Positions 17,511-26,651 of a DNA stretch of 64,000 bases are shown piece after piece (the first letter of the stretch is position 1; every line of letters starts with the position of its first letter). A program made the translations under genes and the position numbers. The notes beneath the pieces are model-generated. The model was not told where the DNA came from, ran no database searches, and saw nothing but the letters and a program-made list of their open reading frames with translations. Source of the DNA: Chitinophagaceae bacterium. Lineage in GTDB: Bacteria; Bacteroidota; Bacteroidia; Chitinophagales; Chitinophagaceae. The stretch is taken from the NCBI GenBank assembly GCA_016721085.1, contig JADKJI010000010.1, positions 62,001 through 126,000 of the forward strand. Reading direction: 5' to 3'.

Positions 17511-18950
17511 TTAAAACTCTGCGCTCTTCGGTGTCCTTGGGAATGCTATTACGTCTCTGATATTCGTCATTCCTGTTACAAACAATACCATTCTCTCAAA
17601 TCCAAGTCCAAAACCCGCATGTGGTACTGTTCCAAATCTCCGTGTATCTAAATACCACCACATCTCTTCTGTAGGAATATGCATCTCTTTCATTCTTTGC
17701 TCCAATTTATCCAGGCGCTCTTCTCTTTGTGATCCACCAACAATCTCTCCAATACCTGGTGCAAGTATATCCATTGCCGCTACTGTTTTACCATCATCAT
17801 TCTGACGCATGTAAAACGCCTTGATGTCTTTTGGATAATTATTCAGTATTACCGGTTTCTTGAAATGCTTTTCTACGAGATAACGTTCATGCTCACTCTG
17901 CAAATCCATTCCCCATCCTGTAATCGGATATTGGAATTTCTTTTTCTTATTATGATTGCTCTCTCTTAGAATATCGATTGCTTCAGTATAAGTAAGCCTT
18001 TGGAAATCGTTATTCAATACGAACTCCAGTTTCTCAATCAAGCCCATTTCACTTCTCTTATCTTGTGGAAGCTGCTTTTCTTCCTCCGCTAAGCGTTGTG
18101 ATAAAAACTCCAGATCTTCCCTGTTGTTTTCCATCGCATATTTAATCAGATACTTGATGAACTCTTCAGCCAAATTCATATTGTCTTCCAAATCACAGAA
18201 TGCCATTTCAGGTTCTATCATCCAGAATTCAGCAAGGTGGCGGGCGGTATTTGAATTTTCTGCGCGGAATGTTGGACCAAAAGTATAGATCTCACCAAAT
18301 GCAGTTGCTCCCAATTCGCCTTCCAATTGACCACTAACTGTCAGATTGGTTGCTCTTCCAAAAAAGTCTTCTTTGAAATTTACGGTACCATCTTCATTTC
18401 GTGGTGTTTCATCGAAAGGAAGCGTTGTTACCTTAAACATTTCTCCTGCACCTTCAGCATCACTAGCTGTGACGATTGGGGTGTGCATATAAACGAATCC
18501 TTTTTCATTGAAGAACTTATGGATAGCAAATGCTAAACTATGTCTTACCCTGAATACAGATCCGAATGTGCTTGTTCTGAAACGGAGATGTGCTATTTCA
18601 CGAAGGAACTCAAGACTATGTTTCTTTGGTTGAAGAGGATACTTTTCAGCATCACTATCTCCCAATATCTCTAAAGTAGTTGCTTTTACTTCCAGCTTTT
18701 GTCCTTTACCTAAAGAAGGAATAACAATACCTGTAACTTTTATTGATGCTGAAGTGGTGATTCGTTTCAATTCAGCTTCATCAAACTTACCAAGCTCTAA
18801 CAACACCTGAACATTTGAGTTTGTAGATCCATCATTAAGGGCTACAAACTGATTGTTACGGAAAGTGCGCACCCATCCCATAACTGTAACTTCCTGCTGC
18901 TGGGGTTCCCACTGCAGCAATTCTTTGATTTTTACTCTTTTGTTGAACAT
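17511..18950 (-). CDS. asnS: Asparaginyl-tRNA synthetase
   Basis: 479 residues; charges tRNA-Asn with asparagine. The N-terminal OB-fold anticodon domain (VTVMGWVRTFRNNQFVALND) is followed by a class II core: motif 2 GPTFRAENSNTARHLAEFWM and motif 3 GFGLGFERMVLFVTGM near the C-terminus, with DVIAFPRTPKSAEF as the family C-terminal end. The AEFWMIEPEMAF and RHLAEF stretches favour AsnRS over the related AspRS. It is monocistronic, with a -7 promoter element at 18971-18978. Confidence 0.97.
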   Translation of the reverse strand: MFNKRVKIKELLQWEPQQQEVTVMGWVRTFRNNQFVALNDGSTNSNVQVLLELGKFDEAELKRITTSASIKVTGIVIPSLGKGQKLEVKATTLEILGDSDAEKYPLQPKKHSLEFLREIAHLRFRTSTFGSVFRVRHSLAFAIHKFFNEKGFVYMHTPIVTASDAEGAGEMFKVTTLPFDETPRNEDGTVNFKEDFFGRATNLTVSGQLEGELGATAFGEIYTFGPTFRAENSNTARHLAEFWMIEPEMAFCDLEDNMNLAEEFIKYLIKYAMENNREDLEFLSQRLAEEEKQLPQDKRSEMGLIEKLEFVLNNDFQRLTYTEAIDILRESNHNKKKKFQYPITGWGMDLQSEHERYLVEKHFKKPVILNNYPKDIKAFYMRQNDDGKTVAAMDILAPGIGEIVGGSQREERLDKLEQRMKEMHIPTEEMWWYLDTRRFGTVPHAGFGLGFERMVLFVTGMTNIRDVIAFPRTPKSAEF

Positions 18951-18970
18951 ATCCTTCGTATTTCGGAGGG

Positions 18971-18978
18971 CAAAGATA
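18971..18978 (-). promoter_or_regulatory. Bacteroidota -7 promoter element for asnS
   Basis: TATCTTTG on the minus strand matches TAnnTTTG exactly and lies 20 bases upstream of the asnS start codon. No clear -33 TTTG is seen. Confidence 0.55.
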
Positions 18979-19020
18979 CCATAAAGTGCCTTTTTTGCTA
19001 GAAGTTTTACCTCTTAATCA

Positions 19021-19052
19021 CAGCATCAAGCATCTGGCATTATGCATTCAGC
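19021..19052. repeat. Degenerate GCAT-type intergenic repeat
   Basis: CAGCATCAAGCATCTGGCAT followed by GCATTCAGC, the same unit type as at 17469. It lies between asnS and feoB. Confidence 0.4.
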
Positions 19053-19125
19053 TTTTCCTCCGCGCTTTTCCGCATTTTATAACCCTTTTTACCCATATCG
19101 TAAGCTATCGCTTCTTGGTATTTGG

Positions 19126-19133
19126 TACTTTTG
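19126..19133 (+). promoter_or_regulatory. Bacteroidota -7 promoter element for feoB
   Basis: TACTTTTG matches TAnnTTTG. It lies only six bases before the candidate TTG start at 19140, so the transcript would be leaderless or nearly so. Confidence 0.45.
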
Positions 19134-19139
19134 CGCAGC

Positions 19140-21263
19140 TTGTCTAACCCGAAACTCCATATAGCATTAGTTGGTAATCCGAATAGCGGTAAAAGCTCCT
19201 TGTTCAATGAATTAACCGGGTTACATCAGCATGTAGGTAACTTCCCCGGAGTTACCGTCGACAAGAAAGTCGGAGTTACAGAAATTGCCCCTCATCTTAA
19301 AGCAACAATCATAGATCTTCCGGGATCATACAGCCTTTATCCCAGAAGGGAGGATGAATGGGTTTCCTATAAAGTGATGATGGAACAGGAGAAGGATCTT
19401 AAGGTAGATATGGTTCTCATGGTAGCAGATGCGAGTAACCTTAAACGAAACCTGTTATTCGTATCCCAGATCATCGACCTCAAATTGCCTGTGGTAGTGG
19501 CACTAACCATGGTCGATCTGGCTCGTCAAAAGGGTATAGAAATTGACGTGTCCGCTTTGGCAAGGGAGCTGGGTGTTCCAATCATTCCAATCAATCCAAG
19601 GAAAGGAAAAGGAGTGGCAGCCCTTAAAAAAGCAATCGAACATACTGCCGAAGAGTATTATCAGGCACCCGTTCGCGATTTTATAAATAATCAGGGTCTG
19701 GCAGAAAAAGCGGTATCTGGAATAAAGGGTCTTTATCCCGATATGAGTGATTATAAAGCCATCCATTACCTGATCAACCATGAGTCATTTCATATTGACC
19801 CGGTTACTCAGGAAAAGATTGAAACAATTGAGCAAGACAATCAATTTAATCATACCAGGGTTCAGGCGGAGGAAATTCTCCAGCGTTATCAAAGGATTGG
19901 TTCGATAATGAAACAAACTGTTTCTGGAGCCAAATCCAATGCAAAAGAAACTCTTCACAGATAAGCTAGATAACCTGCTTTTACACCGAAAATGGGGCTA
20001 TTTGATCCTATTATCGGTACTTTTTCTGCTTTTTCAGAGCGTTTTCTGGTTAGCAGAGTACCCCATGCATTTCATAGAATGGGCCTTTGCAGAAAGCAGT
20101 AATTGGTTCAATTCATGGCTTCCTGATGGATGGGCCACAGATCTGTTTTTGAACGGAATTTTGGCCGGATTGAGTGGAATTTTGGTGTTTGTGCCTCAAA
20201 TTATGATACTTTTTGGCCTAATTACGATTTTGGAGGATACGGGATATATGGCCAGAATCAGCTTTTTGAGCGATAAGCTGATGCGTAAAGTTGGCCTGAA
20301 TGGTAAAAGCGTAATGCCCATGATCAGCGGGTTTGCCTGTGCAGTTCCAGCCATCATGAGTGCCCGTAATATCGAGAACCGAAAAGAACGCCTTTTAACA
20401 ATACTGGTAACGCCCCTGATGAGTTGTAGTGCCCGATTGCCGGTATACACCATATTGATCTCACTGGTTATTCCACAGAAGTTTTTCCTCGGATTCCTTA
20501 GCCAACGAGGCCTTGTAATGATGGCTCTCTATCTGCTCGGTGTGGTTATGGCCCTTATCGTTTCATATGTGGCAAAATGGTTTATCAAGATTCAGGAAAA
20601 GAGCTTTTTCATCCTCGAATTGCCCACCTATAGGTCTCCCAGATGGAATAATGTAGTGATGACAATGCTGAATAAGGCTAAGATCTTCGTTTTCGATGCA
20701 GGTAAGATCATTATGCTTATAAGTTTGATTTTGTGGGGATTAAGCACTTACGGGCCGCCTGAAAGGATGAAGGCTGTTGCTGAAAAATATGATCAGCTTA
20801 TCCTTGCACAACCCGACCAAAAAGCCGAATTGACCCATCATAAAAATGCAGAATTGCTTCAAAACTCTTATGCTGGTATTTTAGGTCAAAGCATTGAGCC
20901 GGTTATTGAGCCACTGGGTTTCGATTGGAAAATAGGAATAGCACTTGTTACCTCATTTGCCGCCAGAGAGGTTTTCGTAGGAACAATGGCTACTCTTTAT
21001 AGCGTTGAAGGTGGTAACGATGCGGATCAATCTACACTTACCGAGAAAATGAATGCCGCCGTTAGAAGCGATGGTTCAAAATCTATAGCCTGGCTACAGG
21101 TCTCTCCCTTATGATTTTCTATGTATTTGCCATGCAATGTATGAGTACATTGGCTGTTGTAAAAAGGGAAACTAAATCCTGGAAATGGCCTATCATACAA
21201 TTAATTTATATGACAGGCCTGGCCTACATATTAAGCCTTATGGTGTACCAGGTTTTAAAGTAG
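19140..21263 (+). pseudogene. feoB: Ferrous iron transport protein B, split by two frameshifts
   Basis: Fragment 1 (to 19964) is the G domain: VGNPNSGKSSLFNELTG (P-loop), GVTVDKK, DLPGSYSLYP and the guanine-specificity stretch ALTMVDLA. Fragment 2 (19939-21114) is the membrane domain with the conserved gate motifs SGFACAVPAIM and CSARLPVYTIL. The last segment is in a third stretch of frame ending at 21263 (TGLSLMIFYVFAMQC, LAVVKRETKSWKW). A one-base insertion at about 19945-19955 and a compensating indel at about 21092-21100 explain the breaks; restored length is about 707 residues, normal for FeoB. TTG at 19140 is taken as start because no ATG precedes the P-loop. It imports Fe(II) at the inner membrane; feoA is at 40800. 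Confidence 0.88.
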
Positions 21264-21327
21264 TTTAGTCGGTTTCCTTACAACATTCCCTATTTTTTGC
21301 CGTTTTATTGGTAGTTAATCCTAAACC

Positions 21328-21931
21328 ATGAGAAAGCTACTAATCATTTGCCTGTTGGCAAGCGCTTGTTTTTCAAGCCAGGCCCAATCCCAATGGTACT
21401 ACTACGCTGAAGAATTCTACTTTGTAAAAGAAGTCCCGGTTAAAGAATTTCGCGGTAAAAATTTCAGATACGAAATAGCTGTAAAAGCTCAACCCACCGA
21501 TACATTATCAAAAGTGCGTGTGCATGGAATTAATGTAGGTAAAGGAAAAGAAGATTATCTCCATACCGACTTTAATCTTGAAACAAGAGTTGAACAAGAC
21601 TGGACCATATACACAATTGCCGGTACAGTTGACGAAAACGCATGGAAGCTATGGTTTCTTCACTGCTGTAAATGGAAATGGTGATTTCTACTTTGATGAT
21701 ATCAGTTTCTATATAGAATTAGAACCTGGTCAATGGAAACAGCTTTATCTCCGTAATACTTCGTTTGAAGCCCATGCAGCAGGACTATTTGATGGATTCT
21801 ATGTAAGCAAACGTAAGTCTTCTACGCTCACTACAAAGCCATCTGAATCTGTTTTTAAAACAGGTCACCAATCACTGTATGTGAGCAGTCGCAATCAACA
21901 ACCTGCATCTTTACTCACAACATCGCACTAA
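21328..21931 (+). pseudogene. Exported protein of unknown function, frameshifted
   Basis: The first frame (21328-21684) has a signal peptide (MRKLLIICLLASACFSSQA) and a beta-rich region; the second (to 21931) continues it from about 21650 (FFTAVNGNGDFYFDDISFYI) after a one-base indel. The pattern of an FDDISFYIELEPG strand after an NGNG turn looks like a carbohydrate-binding-module-type jelly roll, but I do not recognise the family. A strong terminator follows at 21953. Restored length is about 200 residues. Confidence 0.6.
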
Positions 21932-21952
21932 TAACCCTTATACCATAAATAA

Positions 21953-21985
21953 AGAGAGGCTCTAAATATAGAGCCTCTCTTTTTG
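21953..21985 (+). terminator. Rho-independent terminator
   Basis: Perfect 11-base stem AGAGAGGCTCT / AGAGCCTCTCT with a six-base loop and a T run. It lies between the plus-strand secreted protein and the convergent minus-strand lipoprotein gene. Confidence 0.88.
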
Positions 21986-22013
21986 TCCCTGTTAGTCTAT
22001 AATCCGTCCGTAA

Positions 22014-23162
22014 TTATTCAATACTTCTTTGCAAGCGCCTTCTTAATTCGGGATACATTTTCCGCATCAGATTGTTTAGTAAGTCCCCCTTTGACAAATT
22101 GTTGCCATAATTCCTGTTGTTTACTAACAACCAATCATCCTGGCTAAGCGCTCTTGAATCCCCCGTATATGTTGCATACGACTCAGACCAACTTACTTCA
22201 TCAGAAATAATACTGTTATCGATAGTTCTGCGACCATTGATATTGGTAATTCGATATTCAAGATCAGCTCTTACCGTTTGCGTTTGCTGAGTAATATTTA
22301 ATGTAGCATACACAGTTTTATAAATTGCATGTCCGCTGGTATCCTTACCATCCTGAACACTTTTAGAAACCTGTCTTGAATATTGACTAGGTATTGACCG
22401 AAGAGGACTCATATTCCTCCATCGTATTGCCACTTCTATATCCGGTACTATATTCTCGCGTCGTACTTCTCTATCTGTATAAAATCTGGCAGCCACATTC
22501 CTGGCCGATTTTCCGCCCAAATCCCTTACCAATGATTCCTGATAATCCTGAGGGCGATACCTAGCATCCGGAAAACCCCAACCAGAATAAAAAATATTAT
22601 CGTCTTCAATTGGATTGATAACTACGTACAAGATGCCCTTCTCATATGTATCCCGTATCATTTTCTCTGTGTCTTTATAGCCAAACACATATTCACTACT
22701 TCTTTTGAAATAATTATAGGCTTTCAAATAACTTTCTCTGTTATTATCGACTAATGTTGTCTGGGCTCTATCATAAAAATCTGCAGCCGCATCCTGTTTT
22801 GTTTCCTCTATATCCTTCAGATAGTTTTTAGGAGTAACTATTGAAAACGTTCCAGCAGTTGCTTGCAGACTATTATAAATATTCTGTAGCGCGTTTAATT
22901 CAGATAATATCTTATCCCATTTGCTTTCATCTCCGCCATTCTTATATATAGCAATCGCCTCTTCGTGTCTTTCAATGGCTTTAGGGTATAATATTCTTAA
23001 ATCGTCCTGAGCTTTTTGATTACCTGGTTTCTTGTTCAGTTCGTTTATGGCCGCAAACAGTGGCTTATCTTCTGAATAAGAAGCTTGAAATTTCTTGGTT
23101 GAGCGGCAAGAAACAAAGGCTCCGATTATCAATAACATTAATATTGTAAAAGTATGTCTCAT
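22014..23162 (-). CDS. Putative lipoprotein with helical repeat-like N-terminal half
   Basis: 382 residues. The signal peptide ends in AFVSC, a lipobox, so it is probably an envelope lipoprotein. Residues 25-170 are alpha-helical with TPR-like spacing (RHEEAIAIYKNGGDE, SYLKAYNYFKRSSEYVFGYK). The C-terminal half is beta-rich with a VRADLEYRITNINGRRTIDN segment. I do not recognise a named family. It stands alone, with a REP-like element upstream at 23325. Confidence 0.7.
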   Translation of the reverse strand: MRHTFTILMLLIIGAFVSCRSTKKFQASYSEDKPLFAAINELNKKPGNQKAQDDLRILYPKAIERHEEAIAIYKNGGDESKWDKILSELNALQNIYNSLQATAGTFSIVTPKNYLKDIEETKQDAAADFYDRAQTTLVDNNRESYLKAYNYFKRSSEYVFGYKDTEKMIRDTYEKGILYVVINPIEDDNIFYSGWGFPDARYRPQDYQESLVRDLGGKSARNVAARFYTDREVRRENIVPDIEVAIRWRNMSPLRSIPSQYSRQVSKSVQDGKDTSGHAIYKTVYATLNITQQTQTVRADLEYRITNINGRRTIDNSIISDEVSWSESYATYTGDSRALSQDDWLLVNNRNYGNNLSKGDLLNNLMRKMYPELRRRLQRSIE

Positions 23163-23324
23163 ACTATGGCTCCTCCTTATTATATACGTACAAAAGCTGA
23201 ACCGGGTGCTGTTATGGATTTCTTAAGAAAAAAATCCGGAGAAAATAATTTGTTAAAGAATTGATCGATAGTTGATAATGCAAAAATAAAGTGGATAAGT
23301 TAGGTTGTAACATTTTTTGTAAGA

Positions 23325-23392
23325 ACCGGTTGTGCGCTACACAAGATGACATCCCGGTAAAAAACAACCAAAACACGTTGTTTACACAACGT
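23325..23392 (+). repeat. REP-like hairpin unit, best-formed copy, plus adjacent hairpin
   Basis: ACCGG-TTGTG-N5-CACAA-GATGACATC-CCGGT (23325-23358) forms nested stems. A 20-base stretch identical to 10305-10324 follows, then a second hairpin ACGTTGT-N4-ACAACGT (23375-23392). It is a solo copy about 18 kb from the RAYT gene. Confidence 0.7.
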
Positions 23393-23433
23393 AATTATAC
23401 AATACCAAGAATGTTTTTTATACCAACAATCAA

Positions 23434-24045
23434 TTAAAATACTCCTAACAACTCTAATTCCTTTCTGAATTGTTCTGGTGATTGAAAATGGATGGTAGAA
23501 AAACCTAATTCTTTTGCAGGATGAAGATTACGAAGATTATCATCTATATAAACCGCTTCAGCAGGTACAATCGAAAAACGATCTACAAGCGTTTTATAAA
23601 TTGGCAAGTATGGTTTTCTGGTTTTTTCCTCACCAGAAACAACTCTTCCATCAAACCAGTGAAGGAAATTATATCTCACCAAAGCAATATTGAACAAATC
23701 GGCTTGCCAATTGGTCAATGCATAAATTCTATAATTACCAGAATCTTTTAGTTGTTTAAATATTTCAACGGTCCCGTGTATCGGACCTTGTAACATTTCG
23801 GTCCAGCGACCATAAAAATCGCGGATAGGTTTTTCCCATTCTGGATGCTCAGCAATTAACAGTTGAGTGGCTTCAACAATTGATCGGCCTGCGTCTTGCT
23901 CTTCATTCCAATCGCTGGTACAAATCTTTTCGAAAAAGAAAGTTCTCTTTTCCTCGGTATCAAAATAATCACGATACACATACATCGGATTCCAGTCAAG
24001 TAGAACTCCACCAAGGTCGAATACTATCGTTTTGATTGTAGCCAT
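23434..24045 (-). CDS. HAD-superfamily hydrolase (subfamily IA, YihX-like)
   Basis: 203 residues. Motif I is FDLGGVLLDW near the N-terminus, a cap follows, motif II is YALTNWQ, the lysine region is GEEKTRKPYLPIYK, and motif III/IV is VYIDDNLRNLHPAKELGF. This resembles YihX alpha-glucose-1-phosphatase-like and epoxide-hydrolase-N-terminal-like HADs. It begins 12 bases after the arsC stop, so it may be transcribed with the ars operon, although no arsenic role is known for the family. Confidence 0.88.
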   Translation of the reverse strand: MATIKTIVFDLGGVLLDWNPMYVYRDYFDTEEKRTFFFEKICTSDWNEEQDAGRSIVEATQLLIAEHPEWEKPIRDFYGRWTEMLQGPIHGTVEIFKQLKDSGNYRIYALTNWQADLFNIALVRYNFLHWFDGRVVSGEEKTRKPYLPIYKTLVDRFSIVPAEAVYIDDNLRNLHPAKELGFSTIHFQSPEQFRKELELLGVF

Positions 24046-24057
24046 ATAACAAAAATA

Positions 24058-24462
24058 CTATCCTGCGCCTATATCAATCAGCAATTGCTTCACTTTTTCT
24101 TCAATAAAATCCCTCACTTTATTGAATTCTGCAGGTTCCAGATGTTTCGGATCAGGGATTTGCCAGTCAATGAATTTTTTTGCGGGCATCCAGGGACAAG
24201 CATCGCCACATCCCATTGTAACTACGGCATCGTAAGGCGCAAATGTTTCAACTTCTTGTAAAGACTTACTATCGTGTACAGATAAATCGTAACCCAACTC
24301 TTTCATTGCCGCAATGGCTTTAGGGTTTACGATACCGCTTGGTTTGCTACCTGCGCTATGGGCTTCAATTGCATCTCCACCATGTATTTTTGCAAAAGCC
24401 TGGCTCATTTGGCTGCGGTTACTGTTTTCAATACATACAAATAATAGCTTCTTTTTATTCAT
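24058..24462 (-). CDS. arsC: Arsenate reductase, low-molecular-weight phosphatase type
   Basis: 134 residues from ATG at 24462. The frame runs upstream without a stop into the acetyltransferase, but family members begin at about MNKKKLLFVCIENSNRSQ. The P-loop CIENSNRSQ holds the nucleophilic Cys and Arg. The redox cysteine pair region VVTMGCGDACPWMPAKK matches thioredoxin-coupled ArsC, and the DPKHLEP segment holds the general-acid Asp region. It reduces arsenate to arsenite in the cytosol. It is the last gene of the arsR-arsM-arsN-arsC order. The apparent fusion with the upstream gene is probably an indel artefact. Confidence 0.9.
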   Translation of the reverse strand: MNKKKLLFVCIENSNRSQMSQAFAKIHGGDAIEAHSAGSKPSGIVNPKAIAAMKELGYDLSVHDSKSLQEVETFAPYDAVVTMGCGDACPWMPAKKFIDWQIPDPKHLEPAEFNKVRDFIEEKVKQLLIDIGAG

Positions 24463-24481
24463 TGTTGTTGATTTTCCATTA

Positions 24482-24957
24482 TTAATGCTTCTCCTTTCCA
24501 TCATTACCGTGTCTTTCCATCGACCATTCAATGCTGCAATTTTTTCTCTATAGCCGATGGTCCGAAATCCAGCCGATATATGTGTCCTGATGCTGTTGGT
24601 ATTATCAGAATGAATTACACTTAACAAGCTCCAGTAACCAAGCTTTTCGCTTTCCGACACCAGCGATTTTAGGAGCTGCTTACCAATTCTTCTTCCCCTA
24701 TAATCTTCGTGAATATAAATGGTTACTTCTCCTACACCGCTATAACATTCTCTTGCAGAAACCGCAGTGAGGGCGGCCCATCCAATTACTTTTATCATTC
24801 TCAATAGCTACCAGCCTACACTGGGGCAGGAATTTTTCGTCGAATTTTTGTGCATCGGGGACCTTTGTTTCAAACGTAGCTTTCCCGTATCTATTCCCTG
24901 TTGATAAATGACCAGCACATCTGTAAGATGGCTGGTCAACAATGGAACTATTTCCAT
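24482..24957 (-). pseudogene. ArsN-like GNAT acetyltransferase, frameshifted
   Basis: Reading from ATG at 24957 gives MEIVPLLTSHLTDVLVIYQQ; then a frame change near 24894 gives ATFETKVPDAQKFDEKFLPQ, and a second near 24793 gives VIGWAALTAVSARECYSGVG, a GNAT of the phosphinothricin/ArsN type (EVTIYIHEDYRGRRIGKQLL is motif A). A double stop TAATAA at 24479-24484 lies one frame off, where a related protein would end, suggesting a third indel that created the read-through into arsC. ArsN-family enzymes acetylate the antibiotic arsinothricin or related amines. The position between arsM and arsC supports that assignment. Confidence 0.72.
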
Positions 24958-24995
24958 GCTATTTTCAATTTATAAATAATCAACTGCGTGAATCA

Positions 24996-25850
24996 TTAAC
25001 AGCATCCACTTCCTGGTTCACAACACCCTCTTGCGTCTTTCGCTGCTTTTTTTGCGAATACAGTAATACTTGTTATTCGTGTTTCAGAGGCTTTGTAGGC
25101 TGCAATCTCTTCGGCGGTCAGATATTCTTCAAGAATTTCATCGGGCAGAACAATTTCTTTTTCTTTTTGCAGCGTAATGTCTGCAAATCCAGCTTCTTTT
25201 ATAATACCAAGATATTCTTCTTTTTGAATAGCTCCCGAAACACAGCCAGCATATAAAGCTGCTATTTCTCTCCATTTACCAGGCAACTCTCCTTGCAAAA
25301 CAATATCTGATATAGAAAAATGACCACCAGGTTTTAAGACCCTGAATATTTCGCTGAATACTTTATGCTTATTTGGCACAAGATTCAATACACAGTTACT
25401 TACAATAACATCTGCAATATTTGAAGTAATCGGCATGCTTTCAATATCGCCCTGACGAAACTCCACATTATTGAAACCGATCTTCTCAGAATTTTCTCTC
25501 GCCTTTGCAATCATGGCTTCTGTAAAATCAATGCCAATTATTCTCCCTTTTGGTCCGGTTAGTTTCCTCGCAATAAAAGCATCGTTTCCAGCTCCACTTC
25601 CTAAATCTACTACAGTATCTCCTTCCTTTATTTGAGCGAATGCGGTAGGTAACCCACATCCTAATCCCAAATCAGCGTCTGCTACATATCCTTCCAGCTT
25701 ACTATAATCATCAGACATAATAGTATAGAAGTCATCTCCACAAGATCCCGTAGCTCCGCAACAAGAACTTTGGTTTTTTAATTTCGATTGCTGGGCTATT
25801 TCGCTGTATTTCTCTCTTACTTTTTCTTTTAGAATATTATCCGTGTTCAT
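24996..25850 (-). CDS. arsM: Arsenite S-adenosylmethionine methyltransferase
   Basis: 284 residues. The SAM-binding motif is VVDLGSGAGNDAFIARK with IIGIDFTEAMIAKA. The conserved ArsM arsenite-binding cysteines are visible in LGLGCGLPTAF and LYAGCVSGA, with further Cys pairs at the N-terminus (SSCCGATGSCG) and C-terminus (GCCEPGSGCC). It methylates As(III) to mono-, di- and trimethyl arsenicals in the cytosol. It is second in the ars operon, 35 bases after arsR. Confidence 0.94.
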   Translation of the reverse strand: MNTDNILKEKVREKYSEIAQQSKLKNQSSCCGATGSCGDDFYTIMSDDYSKLEGYVADADLGLGCGLPTAFAQIKEGDTVVDLGSGAGNDAFIARKLTGPKGRIIGIDFTEAMIAKARENSEKIGFNNVEFRQGDIESMPITSNIADVIVSNCVLNLVPNKHKVFSEIFRVLKPGGHFSISDIVLQGELPGKWREIAALYAGCVSGAIQKEEYLGIIKEAGFADITLQKEKEIVLPDEILEEYLTAEEIAAYKASETRITSITVFAKKAAKDARGCCEPGSGCC

Positions 25851-25885
25851 AGTATTTATTTTTAATGATTGATTTTAAATTTCGT

Positions 25886-26218
25886 TTAGCAACATTTTGA
25901 CTGTGCTTCTTTCATACGACTGAATAAGAAGTTGAAATCACTGTTGAATTTTTCAAATGCTTTCCAGTTAATACAATAACAACTTCTGGGACCATCAACG
26001 GTTCCATTAATAAGTCCTGCTGACTTTAATTCTTTGAGATGTTGGGATACGGTAGACTGGGCAAGGGGTAATGCTTCCACTAATTCACCACAAACACATT
26101 CGTTTTTGTTTGCAAGAATTTTCATTATAGCTATACGAGCCGGGTGACTGAGTGCTTTTGCAAATAGAGCCAGATCTTGTTCTTTAGGAGAGAACTCTTC
26201 TTTTTTGTGTATTGCCAT
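25886..26218 (-). CDS. arsR: ArsR/SmtB family arsenic-responsive repressor
   Basis: 110 residues from ATG at 26218. An upstream frame start at 26290 is rejected because it lies inside the promoter -7 element and operator. The winged helix-turn-helix is seen in LSHPARIAIMKIL and PLAQSTVSQHLKELKSAGLI. The metal-sensing Cys pair is ECVCGEL, at the position of the ELCVCDL motif in ArsR, and a terminal CC may add ligands. It represses the arsR-arsM-arsN-arsC operon until As(III) binds. Confidence 0.93.
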   Translation of the reverse strand: MAIHKKEEFSPKEQDLALFAKALSHPARIAIMKILANKNECVCGELVEALPLAQSTVSQHLKELKSAGLINGTVDGPRSCYCINWKAFEKFNSDFNFLFSRMKEAQSKCC

Positions 26219-26282
26219 TAATCGTTTTTTTACGATGAACCAAGTCAAACAAAAAGACGATTTGCTCGTCTCTTGTATTCTA

Positions 26283-26300
26283 TATCGCAAATATACGATA
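26283..26300 (-). promoter_or_regulatory. ArsR operator overlapping the ars promoter
   Basis: TATCG-N8-CGATA inverted repeat whose eight-base spacer, read on the minus strand, is TATATTTG, an exact TAnnTTTG -7 element. Bound repressor would cover the promoter. A TTG lies 19 bases further upstream at the -33 position. Confidence 0.75.
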
Positions 26301-26370
26301 AAGGATTAAAACACCAAGTTTTTTTGCCTTGTTTATCTTTTTTGGGGAATAAGTGGTAGATTAGCGCAAC

Positions 26371-26400
26371 AAAAAAGCCCTCCCGTGGAAACGGAACGGC
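26371..26400 (-). terminator. Rho-independent terminator, minus strand
   Basis: An imperfect hairpin with GCC/GGC and CCGT/ACGG pairs around a GGAA tetraloop, followed on the minus strand by six T. It separates the small unit upstream from the ars promoter. Confidence 0.6.
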
Positions 26401-26602
26401 CTCTAACGATTGCTTGCCATATGAAAAAATAGTTATCTCGAATTTGTAGAGCCTCCGGGCTTATTCACTTGGCCTCTTTTGATTGCTTTTCTCACGATTG
26501 CCTGCCATATTTTTCACTTTCTATCTTTGCTGCTCTCTTATGATGTAAAAGTAAGGGCGCTTAGCTTACCAGTAAAATCAACTTATTGTGAATTCTATTA
26601 TC
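26371..26602 (-). ncRNA. Putative small minus-strand transcript with two tiny ORFs
   Basis: On the minus strand a -7 element TATCTTTG (26608-26615) is followed about 240 bases later by a terminator at 26371-26400. Between them are two tiny ORFs with matching starts: 15 codons at 26461-26508 (MAGNREKSNQKRPSE) and five codons at 26403-26420 (MASNR). Both begin with ATATGGCA, then A or G, then GCAATCGT. It could be a small RNA, a peptide gene, or a decayed duplicated ORF. It matches nothing I know. Confidence 0.4.
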
Positions 26603-26651
26603 CCTAACAAAGATAATTAGTTACAAAACGTTGATATTTAGTGTATTCGAA

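Noticed and set aside
19122..21114. Naturally split FeoB (separate G-domain and channel proteins)
   Set aside because: A third segment with the conserved C-terminus is out of frame after 21114, and the two shifts compensate each other, which fits indel errors rather than an evolved split.
24058..24804. Natural fusion of a GNAT domain to ArsC
   Set aside because: ArsC relatives begin at the internal Met at 24462, a double stop lies one frame off at the expected GNAT end, and the GNAT carries two other frameshifts, so read-through by indel is simpler.
26522..26529. Plus-strand TATCTTTG as main promoter for the gene at 26665
   Set aside because: A closer exact element at 26652-26659 exists, and this one would give an unusually long leader through the small minus-strand unit; kept only as an alternative.
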